DNA from: Patescibacteria group bacterium
GTDB taxonomy: Bacteria; Patescibacteriota; Microgenomatia; UBA1400; PJMF01
NCBI GenBank assembly: GCA_018816485.1
Contig: JAHIVL010000039.1
Location: forward strand, 1-10,171
Direction: 5' to 3'
Length of the DNA: 10,171 bases
Numbering within the stretch: position 1 is the first letter of the stretch; each line of letters starts with the position of its first letter. Below, in pieces: positions 1 to 5,916 of this stretch. The translations under genes and the position numbers were made by a program. The notes beneath the pieces are model-generated. The model did not search any database and was not told where the DNA came from. It saw only the letters and a program-made list of their open reading frames with translations.

Positions 1-165
1 AACTAATAATCCCTCTCCTTTGCCACGTTTCCAAGCATACCAATCTTTAAATAGTTCTTTTTGATGTGCTAAAAGTTGTACAGCAAAATCAGCACCATAA
101 CGCTTTTCCACTTCCTCTGGCGGTAAAAAATGATCAGGTAGTACTGGTTTCTCTAATTTAGTCAT
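1..165 (-). CDS. Unrecognised protein, N-terminal 55 residues only
   Basis: An open frame enters from the left edge of the window; only its first 55 codons are visible and the C-terminus is missing. The visible part is hydrophilic, rich in charged and aromatic residues (for example FKDWYAWKRGKGEG near the break), with no signal peptide or membrane segment. I do not recognise the family and assign no function. I chose the ATG at 163-165. A second in-frame ATG at 184-186 would add seven residues (MYKPQLF), but it lies inside a small hairpin. Neither ATG has a clear Shine-Dalgarno sequence. The reality of the gene is supported by the consensus sigma-70 promoter just upstream (221-249), which would give it its own short transcript leader separate from the suf cluster. 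Confidence 0.6.
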   Translation of the reverse strand, partial: MTKLEKPVLPDHFLPPEEVEKRYGADFAVQLLAHQKELFKDWYAWKRGKGEGLLV

Positions 166-180
166 AAACAATTGTGGCTT

Positions 181-199
181 ATACATAATAAATATGTAT
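181..199 (-). other. Small AT-only-loop hairpin in the leader of the left-edge gene
   Basis: ATACATA (181-187) and TATGTAT (193-199) form a 7-bp inverted repeat with a 5-base loop, inside the predicted 5' leader. It covers the upstream in-frame ATG (184-186), which argues for the ATG at 163-165 as the start. The stem is AT-rich and weak, so chance is possible. Confidence 0.35.
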
Positions 200-220
200 T
201 CTACTAATTATAAGTTATAT

Positions 221-249
221 ATTATATACTTATAGGTCTTTTATGTCAA
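221..249 (-). promoter_or_regulatory. Consensus sigma-70 promoter
   Basis: Read on the minus strand, TTGACA (244-249) is followed after exactly 17 bases by TATAAT (221-226), a full match to the housekeeping sigma-70 consensus. Transcription would start near 214 and give a leader of roughly 30 to 50 bases for the partial gene at the left edge. It directly abuts the likely terminator of the suf cluster. Confidence 0.85.
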
Positions 250-280
250 GAAAAATAGAAAAAATAATGCTTTTATGCAT
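245..280 (-). terminator. Weak intrinsic terminator after the suf cluster
   Basis: About 35 bases past the sufD-like stop codon, the minus strand has ATGC-ATAAAA-GCAT (267-280), then a T-rich tract (TATTTTTTCTATTTTT, about 251-266). The stem is only 4 to 5 bp, so termination would be inefficient. Its position, after the last suf gene and immediately before a consensus promoter, supports the call. Confidence 0.4.
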
Positions 281-315
281 CTCTAAAATATATAGGGAAG
301 AATCAATAATAAACT

Positions 316-804
316 TCAATCCAACTTCAAAAACCCATCAATAATCAGATTTTCTGCCTGTTTCTTTGAAATTCCACGAGATTGTAAATAAAAAAGTTGA
401 AATTCGGGTATTTTGCTAATACTAACTGCGTGAGAACACTTGACATCATCAGTGAGAATTTCTAATTCTGGCACTATTTCTGCTTTGGCTTCATCCGATA
501 AAAGTAACACACGCTCGGTTAAAAATGAATTACTTAAACCACAATCTTTCTCAATAATGATCTTGCCAAAAAATTTAATGCTTGATTTGTCACGACCTAC
601 ACCTCTCAACGTTGTGTTCGCTAAAGTATTTTTAGCCTTGTGACAAATAGTAATGTTGATATTAATTTTTTCATTATTTTCAACCAAAAAACTCCCAAGA
701 ATCTTAGCTTTCGCTCCCACCCCAACCAACTCCACTAAATACTCACCAGATTTTTCAATCTTGATTATTTTTTTCTCGTCTTTTTTAACTATGTATTTTG
801 TCAT
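316..804 (-). CDS. Half-length SufD/SufB-family Fe-S assembly protein
   Basis: A 162-residue protein related to the C-terminal half of the SufB/SufD beta-helix scaffold family. Family-typical text is clear in the last third: EAKAEIVPELEILTDDVKCSH (C123, H125 in this numbering), then SKIPEFQLFYLQSRGISKKQAENLIIDGF. The same region of SufB in this window reads SKIGDNQLFYLMSRGVTEEQARKMIVNGF. H125 falls where SufD has its conserved, functionally important histidine (H360 in E. coli; alignment by eye). Full SufD is about 400 residues, so the N-terminal half is absent; only about 120 bases separate this gene from sufB, so no missing part is hidden there. I chose the ATG at 802-804. A longer frame from 870 begins inside the palindromic repeat, and the other repeat copy does not keep that reading frame. 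It probably pairs with SufB/SufC as a minimal SufD. No good ribosome binding site is visible. Confidence 0.8.
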   Translation of the reverse strand: MTKYIVKKDEKKIIKIEKSGEYLVELVGVGAKAKILGSFLVENNEKININITICHKAKNTLANTTLRGVGRDKSSIKFFGKIIIEKDCGLSNSFLTERVLLLSDEAKAEIVPELEILTDDVKCSHAVSISKIPEFQLFYLQSRGISKKQAENLIIDGFLKLD

Positions 805-820
805 TTTTTTATTATTTTTA

Positions 821-932
821 GTATTGGTTGATTTGCTTGGATTTTTAATAAATATTTTAAAAGCGAACATTTAGGCGAACTGCCTGCGAGAGCTTTTAAA
901 ATATTTATTAAAAAATTAGAATTAACCAATAC
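821..932. repeat. Long palindromic repeat element, copy A (between sufB and sufD)
   Basis: Two long arms face each other: 842-864 pairs perfectly with 892-914 (23 bp). After an imperfect stretch, 821-829 pairs with 924-932 (9 bp, GTATTGGTT/AACCAATAC), giving an imperfect stem of about 40 bp. The 27-base loop region (865-891) holds a smaller hairpin, AGGC-GAACT-GCCT. The outer right arm contains the last codons and stop of sufB, so the left arm is an inverted copy of the sufB 3' end. Core sequences AAAAGCGAACATTT and GAGAGCTTTTAAAATATT recur in copy B (4288-4373). It could be a small non-autonomous mobile repeat, or an mRNA 3'-end or processing structure. It lacks a U-tract, so it is not a standard intrinsic terminator. 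Confidence 0.8.
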
Positions 933-2349
933 TTCCCTCCATCTCATGATCAATCAACCGATTCATCTCCACCGCATATTCCATCGGAAGTTTACGAACC
1001 AAATCATCAATAAATCCGTTGACAATCATTTTTCTAGCTTGTTCTTCCGTTACGCCTCTGCTCATTAAATAAAATAACTGATTATCACCAATTTTGGAAA
1101 CAGTTGCTTCATGTTGTATTTCAACATTTGAGTTAAAAATTTTATTAATCGGATAAGTATCAGCTCGCGAATTTTCATCTAACAACAACGCGTCACAAAT
1201 CACGGTATTTTTTGAGTCGTGAGCATGTGGCCCCACATTCACTAGACCTCGATAACTGGTACGACCGCCACCTTTACTAATTGATTTAGAAACGACTGAA
1301 GAACTCGTATGTGGGGCCAAGTGTATAGACTTTGTTCCAGTATCTTGATGCTGTCCCGCTCCTGCCAAAGCCATTGATAGCACTTCGCCACGAGCTCCTT
1401 TTCCTGCTAATACAAATGCAGGATATTTCATAGTCACTTTTGAACCCATATTGAAATCTGTCCAGATCATTTCAGCTTCTTCTTCGACGTAAGCCCTCTT
1501 GGTTACTAAATTGTAAATATTCTTGTACCAATTTTGTACCGTAGTATACTGACATCTAGCACCTTTTTTGACATAAATTTCAACCACTGCAGCATGAAGC
1601 GAACTACTGGAAAAATTTGGTGCGGTGCAACCTTCTAAATAGTGAACACTTGCACCCTCATCAATAATAATCAAAGTTCGCTCAAACTGACCCGCATTTG
1701 CAGAATTAATTCTGAAATAAGTTTGTAACGGCATTTTTACATGAACCCCTTTTGGGATGTAAACAAAACATCCCCCCGACCAAGTAGCAGTATTTAAAGC
1801 AGAAAATTTATTATCACCAAAGGGAATTATTTTATTGAAATATTCTTTAACTAAATCTGGATACTGCGCCAAACCTTCATCCATAGATAAAAAGACTACA
1901 CCATCTTTGGCCCAAACATCTCTCAACGAACCGTAAACAACTTCACTGTCCAATTGTGCCTTTACACCTGCCAAGACCTCACGCTCGGCTTCTGGGATTC
2001 CTAATTTTTCAAAAGTTTCTTTAATCTCTGCTGGCACATCGTCCCAAGATTTTTCTTGGCCTTTGGATGGACGTAAATAATAATGAATTTTCTCATAATT
2101 AATCTCCGACAAATCAGCACCCCAAATTGGAGTTTGCTTTGTTTGAAAAGCTTTGTATGCTTCCAAACGGATTTTTAGCATCCATTCAGGTTCGTTTTTG
2201 ATTCCAGAAATTTCTTTAACAACACCCTCATTAAGCCCTGGTTTTAGAATATATTTATAGCTATCAGTTGAGTACGAAAAACCATACTCATATGAATCTG
2301 GGCTATCAGTTTTAAAATTTTTTGTTTTTTTTGTTGTGAATCTTGCCAT
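922..2349 (-). CDS. sufB: SufB, Fe-S cluster assembly scaffold subunit
   Basis: Full-length SufB (475 residues from the ATG; the family is usually about 465 to 495). SufB builds nascent Fe-S clusters in the cytosol on a SufBC2D-type complex. Visible family signatures include the N-terminal SPDSYEYGF, GLNEGVVKEISGIKNEPEWM and SGGCFVYIPKGVHVKMPLQ, and the C-terminal beta-helix. In the C-terminal part, the cysteine in NTVICDALL (about residue 385) matches the cluster-assembly cysteine of E. coli SufB (C405), and the glutamate in IQHEATVSKIG (about 414) matches its conserved glutamate. An in-frame TTG sits directly before the ATG (2350-2352), but ATG is preferred; the ribosome binding site is poor. 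The gene follows a Nudix gene by about 30 bases, in the same cluster as sufC, and ends inside palindromic repeat copy A. Confidence 0.96.
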   Translation of the reverse strand: MARFTTKKTKNFKTDSPDSYEYGFSYSTDSYKYILKPGLNEGVVKEISGIKNEPEWMLKIRLEAYKAFQTKQTPIWGADLSEINYEKIHYYLRPSKGQEKSWDDVPAEIKETFEKLGIPEAEREVLAGVKAQLDSEVVYGSLRDVWAKDGVVFLSMDEGLAQYPDLVKEYFNKIIPFGDNKFSALNTATWSGGCFVYIPKGVHVKMPLQTYFRINSANAGQFERTLIIIDEGASVHYLEGCTAPNFSSSSLHAAVVEIYVKKGARCQYTTVQNWYKNIYNLVTKRAYVEEEAEMIWTDFNMGSKVTMKYPAFVLAGKGARGEVLSMALAGAGQHQDTGTKSIHLAPHTSSSVVSKSISKGGGRTSYRGLVNVGPHAHDSKNTVICDALLLDENSRADTYPINKIFNSNVEIQHEATVSKIGDNQLFYLMSRGVTEEQARKMIVNGFIDDLVRKLPMEYAVEMNRLIDHEMEGSIG

Positions 2350-2379
2350 CAAACTTTACTTATTCTTTTAATTAAAGGA

Positions 2380-2865
2380 CTATTTCGATAAAGATTTTTT
2401 AATGATTGTTTTAATAAACTCTCCCTTAAAATCTCCAAAATTGTAATTATTAATCTCTTCAAAGGATATCCATCTGTAATTAATATGTTCGCGACTAATT
2501 AAAATACTTTTTTCATCAAAATCATCTTCTAAATTAATTTTCCAACCGACAATCACGCTGAAAACTTGCTTTTGAGCTTCAAAGTATGTTCTAAAATCTG
2601 CTAAATTCTCCGTAAGAAATTGATCTTCCAGAAGTTCAATTCCAGTTTCTTCAAAGACTTCTCTGACAGCATCTTTCTGATGCGTGTTTTCTTTATCTTC
2701 AAGCGTTTCTGGATACTGAGCATTGCCCCCTGGTAAATCCCAAGCCAATGGTCTTGAAGGTGAGTTCTCTTCTCTTTGTAAAATCAAAAGCTTATCTCCA
2801 TGGATTAGAACAACTTTTTGAAGCAATTTTACATCATCTGTTAATTGGTGAGCATTTTTTTTCAT
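2380..2865 (-). CDS. Nudix hydrolase with an extended Nudix box
   Basis: A 161-residue Nudix-fold protein, the family that hydrolyses nucleoside diphosphates linked to another group X. The catalytic helix end REVFEETGI (68-76) is intact and the box glycine is G47, with E53 in the first-glutamate position. The spacing between E53 and R68 is 14 residues where the classical box (GX5EX7REUXEEXGU) has 7, so the loop carries a 7-residue insertion (TLEDKENTHQKDAV region). Residues 41-46 (AWDLPG) are the usual lead-in. Substrate cannot be predicted. It sits between sufC (19-base gap) and sufB (about 30-base gap), so it is almost certainly co-transcribed with them, although no known role of Nudix proteins in SUF assembly explains this. 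No Shine-Dalgarno sequence is visible before the ATG. Confidence 0.88.
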   Translation of the reverse strand: MKKNAHQLTDDVKLLQKVVLIHGDKLLILQREENSPSRPLAWDLPGGNAQYPETLEDKENTHQKDAVREVFEETGIELLEDQFLTENLADFRTYFEAQKQVFSVIVGWKINLEDDFDEKSILISREHINYRWISFEEINNYNFGDFKGEFIKTIIKKSLSK

Positions 2866-2884
2866 ATGATTTATTTAATTTAGT

Positions 2885-3691
2885 TTAAAGATCAACGTAA
2901 CCTTTCTTTTCAAGCTTATCTACAAGTGTGGCGTCACCACTTTCTACAATTTTTCCTTTGATCATTATATGTACAAAATTTGGTTTCAAGTAATCTAAAA
3001 TTCTCTGATAATGAGTGATAACTATCACTCCTGTTTTGTACTTTTTAATAATTTTTGCAACTCCATCTGCAACTTTTTTAATTGCATCAATGTCTAGCCC
3101 AGAATCAGTTTCATCTAAAACTGCAAATTTTGGCTCTAGCAAAGCCATTTGCAAAATTTCTAACTGTTTTTTTTCACCACCACTAAAACCCTCATTAAGT
3201 CCGCGACCAAGAAATTCTTTATTTATTCTCAATTCATCGGCCAAACTTTGTAAATGTTTTCTAAAATCAATTGTTTTCTTGAATTGGCGCTCTGGCCGAT
3301 TCTTAAATCGAGCTTCATAAGCCAACTTAAGAAAATTTTGAACTCGAACTCCTGGGACCTCCACCGGGTATTGGAATGCTAAAAATAGTCCTAGATTGGC
3401 TCGTTCGTCAGGAGACATTATTAAAATATTTCTCTGAACTTTGTTTTTTCCAACACCAAACTGGCTTTCTCCATCTAAAGTAACAGCTCCGCTGTCAACT
3501 TTATAGCTAGGATGCCCCGCCAATGTATTGGCTAAAGTAGATTTTCCAGAACCATTAGGACCCATAATTGCATGGATTTCTCCAGCTTTGATTTCCAAAT
3601 CTACTCCTTTTAGAATTTTCTTGTTTCCTACAGAAACTTGTAAATCTGAAATTTCTAGTACCCTTGAGGGTATCAAAGTATGTTGTTGCAT
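2885..3691 (-). CDS. sufC: SufC, Fe-S cluster assembly ATPase
   Basis: Cytosolic ABC-type ATPase (268 residues) that drives conformational change in the SufBC(D) complex; not a transporter. All ABC motifs are present: Walker A GPNGSGKST (44-52), Q-loop glutamine Q107 in AFQYP, signature FSGGE (169-173) within the SufC-typical GLNEGFSGGEKK, Walker B FAVLDE (189-194) followed by TDSGLD, and H-loop H227 in THYQR. IHAIMGPNGSGKSTL and PDERANLGLFLAFQYPVEVPG are strongly SufC-like. The ATG (3689-3691) overlaps the stop codon of the preceding Nudix gene by one base (TAATG), which suggests translational coupling. The N-terminus is about 10 residues longer than in many homologues. Those extra codons contain the 16-base sequence also found in the pnp leader (3658-3673). 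Confidence 0.96.
   Translation of the reverse strand: MQQHTLIPSRVLEISDLQVSVGNKKILKGVDLEIKAGEIHAIMGPNGSGKSTLANTLAGHPSYKVDSGAVTLDGESQFGVGKNKVQRNILIMSPDERANLGLFLAFQYPVEVPGVRVQNFLKLAYEARFKNRPERQFKKTIDFRKHLQSLADELRINKEFLGRGLNEGFSGGEKKQLEILQMALLEPKFAVLDETDSGLDIDAIKKVADGVAKIIKKYKTGVIVITHYQRILDYLKPNFVHIMIKGKIVESGDATLVDKLEKKGYVDL
3658..3673. repeat. 16-base hairpin-like motif, copy 1 (inside 5' end of sufC)
   Basis: GTACCCTTGAGGGTAT, with inverted arms TACCC/GGGTA around a 4-base centre, lies in codons about 6 to 11 of sufC. The identical 16 bases occur at 9292-9307 in the pnp leader. It resembles an operator or a small RNA hairpin, but the coding position here means codon constraint could also explain it. 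Confidence 0.45.
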
Positions 3692-4251
3692 TAGACGTTA
3701 TTTATTTCTGAAAAGCTATTTGTGATAAGTTTAAATCCATACTTTATTTCATTCTTTATATCATCAACTGTCTCTAAGTCTGAAAGATCTTCTAAAGAAA
3801 ACCAGGCAATTCCATCAGTTTCCTCAACGTTTTGTTTAAATTCCACACTATTCACAGGTTCCACTAAAAAAATATAGTTTAAATGCTGCTCGCAACCACG
3901 CGGCCACATTTTTGTTACAACTCTTTTATCTGGATTAACACTTGCAACTCGCTCATTATAAATATCTTTATTGATCCAATGTAAATTCGCCAAAATTGGA
4001 GTTGGACTATATTCAGATATATCTGATTTAATTAGCTTAACAATATTTATTGTTTTTACCTTTATTCCAGTTTCTTCCCAAAATTCTCTCTCAGCAGCTT
4101 TGTGTGGTAGCTCATCTTCATCAATATGACCTCCAGGATTTAACCAAAAACCGAGTTTTTTATGCTTGACCAAAAGAACTTTTCCATCTTGGATAAGCAT
4201 CCCCGATGACGTGTAACAAATTTTTGCGGAAAATTTTTGTAGATCGATCAT
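3691..4251 (-). CDS. Nudix hydrolase with canonical Nudix box
   Basis: A 186-residue Nudix hydrolase, MutT-like in its core. The box is canonical: G41, then HIDED, E47, seven residues, then REFWEETGI (55-63), matching GX5EX7REUXEEXGU. The preceding segment YTSSGMLIQDGKVLLVKHKKLGFWLNPGG (about 13-41, abbreviated family strand) is typical. The C-terminal part (about 75-186) does not show a substrate-specific signature I can name. The ATG (4249-4251) is supported by an AAAGG ribosome binding site at 4258-4262 with a 6-base spacer. It is the first gene of the suf cluster, downstream of palindromic repeat copy B, and its stop codon overlaps the sufC start. It is unlike the other Nudix protein (2380-2865) outside the box, so a recent duplication is unlikely. 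Confidence 0.92.
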   Translation of the reverse strand: MIDLQKFSAKICYTSSGMLIQDGKVLLVKHKKLGFWLNPGGHIDEDELPHKAAEREFWEETGIKVKTINIVKLIKSDISEYSPTPILANLHWINKDIYNERVASVNPDKRVVTKMWPRGCEQHLNYIFLVEPVNSVEFKQNVEETDGIAWFSLEDLSDLETVDDIKNEIKYGFKLITNSFSEINNV

Positions 4252-4287
4252 ATTTTACCTTTCATTAATTAGCTAGTTAACGTGAGC

Positions 4288-4373
4288 TAACAAATGAAAT
4301 TTATTATTTGAAAAGCGAACATTTCGAACTTGTTTCGTTGGAGAGCTTTTAAAATATTAAATTTCATTTGTTA
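4288..4373. repeat. Long palindromic repeat element, copy B (after the exonuclease gene)
   Basis: Arms 4288-4316 and 4345-4373 are inverted repeats matching at 27 of 29 positions. The 28-base loop region (4317-4344) holds a smaller inverted repeat, CGAA-CTTGT-TTCG. The right arm begins exactly at the stop codon of the exonuclease-like gene (4371-4373). The core AAAAGCGAACATTT (4311-4324) and GAGAGCTTTTAAAATATT (4341-4358) matches copy A at 821-932, while the outer arms (TAACAAATGAAATTTA) are unrelated to copy A. The inner hairpins of the two copies differ in sequence but both pair. It may act as an mRNA 3'-end structure separating two transcription units, or be a small mobile repeat. Confidence 0.8.
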
Positions 4374-4955
4374 AATTAAGCTCATCTGCAACCCAGCGTC
4401 TTTTTTTTGGATAAAACTAAAGTCCACTGGACATTCCACCAACCTATTCCATTTATTCTTAAACTTCACATAACCTTTTTTCAAACCAAAATCATAGACA
4501 TCTCTTGTAACAACAACATCTTGAACACAATACTTTTCCAGCTTGTCCCACTGTTTAGTATGGTAGTATTTTATTGCATCAAGACCATCACCAGATTTTC
4601 CAATTCCTAATGTTTCCTGTGCAACTGCGTCTAGACTAATTCTGTGACCAGCACTTTCTTTGATACGAGTTAGAACATCCAAAGTTGGTATTTTTGTAAT
4701 ATCAGCGCTGTAATAAGGAACAAACGTTTGCATATCAAAATTATCTACATTAAATCCAATAACTACATCTGCTTTTTCCAATAATGGAAATAGTTTTGGC
4801 AAATCTTTCTCCCAATAACTTTGCATCTCACCCTTGCCAGACAAACCTTCTCGAATACACACACCAACAAAAGAAATACCCAGTCTATCTGGGAAAAAGC
4901 CACCAACTTCATCAAATGTTTTTTTGGTTTCTACATCTAGAATAATTTGCAACAC
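4371..4955 (-). CDS. DEDDy-type 3'-5' exonuclease-like protein (RNase H fold)
   Basis: A 194-residue protein with the three exonuclease motifs of the DnaQ-like/RNase H-fold superfamily. Exo I is ILDVET (D7, E9), Exo II is GFNVDNFDMQ (N69, D74), and Exo III is YCVQDVVVT (Y142, D146), i.e. the DEDDy arrangement. LDAVAQETLGIGKSGDG and the DWDKLEKYC-like stretch before motif III are typical of stand-alone predicted exonucleases and helicase-linked YprB-like domains. Whether it acts on DNA or RNA cannot be told. There is no polymerase or helicase domain. The start is GTG at 4953-4955, chosen because a strong GGGGAGG ribosome binding site lies 7 bases upstream; no suitable ATG exists. It follows the SOD gene by about 44 bases, and palindromic repeat copy B starts at its stop codon. 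Confidence 0.85.
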   Translation of the reverse strand: MLQIILDVETKKTFDEVGGFFPDRLGISFVGVCIREGLSGKGEMQSYWEKDLPKLFPLLEKADVVIGFNVDNFDMQTFVPYYSADITKIPTLDVLTRIKESAGHRISLDAVAQETLGIGKSGDGLDAIKYYHTKQWDKLEKYCVQDVVVTRDVYDFGLKKGYVKFKNKWNRLVECPVDFSFIQKKDAGLQMSLI

Positions 4956-4962
4956 AATAATA

Positions 4963-4969
4963 CCTCCCC
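4963..4969 (-). promoter_or_regulatory. Strong ribosome binding site deciding a GTG start
   Basis: GGGGAGG on the minus strand ends 7 bases before the GTG at 4953-4955. It is the best Shine-Dalgarno match in the window and fixes the start of the exonuclease-like gene at a non-ATG codon. Confidence 0.8.
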
Positions 4970-4999
4970 AATCCCGAATTAAATTAACAATAATATGAA

Positions 5000-5608
5000 T
5001 TATCTAGCTGATTCGTAACGTCTCTCAACCTCGGCCCAATTCACCACATTCCAAAAAGCAGCAATATAGTCTTGTCTTCTGTTCTGATAATTAAGATAAT
5101 AGGCATGTTCCCAAACGTCTAAAACCAAAATCGGAGTCCGTCCGACTGACAGTGGACAATCTTGGTTAGCAGATGACATTATTTCTAGCTTTCTATCTTC
5201 ATCAACAACTAACCATGCCCAACCAGAACCAAATCTAGCAATGGCTGCTTGACTAAACTGATCCTTAAAAACTTCCAAGTTCCCATATTTTGACATCAGC
5301 GCCTCACTAAATACTCCTGTTGGACCTGCTCCACCTTCTGGAGAAAGCACGCTCCAAAATAGTGTGTGATTATGATAACCACCACCGTTATTAACTACAG
5401 CCTGACGAATTTCGTCTGGAACTGCCTCAACATTTTTTAAAATTTCCTCGATTGTCATTTCTAACAAATTTGCTTGACCTTGTAAAGCAACATTTAATTT
5501 ATCTGTATATACCTGATGATGCTTTGTATAGTGAATTTCCATTGTTTTTGCATCTATATATGGCCCTAAGGCGTCATATTCAAATCCCAATTTTGGCAAT
5601 GTAAACAT
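5000..5608 (-). CDS. Superoxide dismutase, Mn/Fe family
   Basis: Cytosolic Mn/Fe-type superoxide dismutase (202 residues, the usual family length) with no signal peptide. It converts superoxide to oxygen and hydrogen peroxide. The four metal ligands are visible: H26 (in MEIHYTKHH), H81 (in GGYHNHTLFW), and D164 and H168 (in LDVWEHAYY). G77 in the NNGGG stretch and Q149 in SANQDCPL place the outer-sphere glutamine in the position usual for Mn enzymes, so Mn or cambialistic use is more likely than strict Fe (inference; sodA-like). The start is the ATG at 5606-5608, with GAGGAT at 5616-5621 upstream; an adjacent TTG is less well spaced. The YggT-family gene lies immediately upstream, so they are probably co-transcribed. 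A nearby suf cluster suits a cell coping with oxygen. Confidence 0.95.
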   Translation of the reverse strand: MFTLPKLGFEYDALGPYIDAKTMEIHYTKHHQVYTDKLNVALQGQANLLEMTIEEILKNVEAVPDEIRQAVVNNGGGYHNHTLFWSVLSPEGGAGPTGVFSEALMSKYGNLEVFKDQFSQAAIARFGSGWAWLVVDEDRKLEIMSSANQDCPLSVGRTPILVLDVWEHAYYLNYQNRRQDYIAAFWNVVNWAEVERRYESAR

Positions 5609-5624
5609 CAAATTTATCCTCGTG

Positions 5625-5915
5625 CTATTTTTTACTACTAATAAAATCTAAAACTTCTTGAACCAAATAGCTAATAAATGCATAAACAAATATAGCAAAC
5701 AATGTTGTAAATTCTAAAACAAATTTCCCATTAACACTTGGATGAGGAAATGCCAATAAAAATGGAGATAATAATGGTAACGTATTCTCATAAATAAAAT
5801 TTACAAAGCTCGCAGCTTCATTGGCCCCCAAAAGCTTCATAAGAAACCTAAACATCAATGATACTCCTACTATTGAAAACACAATATTTGACAGATCTTT
5901 TAAAAATTTGTTCAT
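5625..5915 (-). CDS. YggT-family small membrane protein
   Basis: A 96-residue integral membrane protein. Two hydrophobic segments are visible, about residues 9-29 and 66-90, separated by a loop with the family-like pattern RFLMKLLGAN...FVNFIYENTLPLLSPF and FPHPSVNGKFVLEFTTLFAIFVYAF. This matches YggT proteins, which are widespread small membrane proteins linked loosely to cell division or osmotic behaviour; their biochemical role is not established. The ATG (5913-5915) follows the stop codon of the aldolase-like gene by a single base, with a modest AGAAAG upstream, so translational coupling is likely. The SOD gene begins about 16 bases after its stop. Confidence 0.8.
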   Translation of the reverse strand: MNKFLKDLSNIVFSIVGVSLMFRFLMKLLGANEAASFVNFIYENTLPLLSPFLLAFPHPSVNGKFVLEFTTLFAIFVYAFISYLVQEVLDFISSKK

Positions 5916-5916
5916 A

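Noticed and set aside
805..870. Longer sufD reading frame starting at 870 (22 extra residues).
   Set aside because: The extra codons lie in the palindromic repeat, and the equivalent frame in copy B stops after 11 codons, so the segment is not conserved coding sequence. The ATG at 804 is preferred.
2380..4251. The two Nudix genes as a tandem duplication around sufC.
   Set aside because: Outside the Nudix box the proteins share no clear similarity and differ in box spacing and length.
4252..4287. Promoter for the nudix-sufC cluster (TTGTTA-16-TAATTA).
   Set aside because: Both boxes match the consensus poorly in an AT-rich spacer; a promoter probably exists but cannot be placed.
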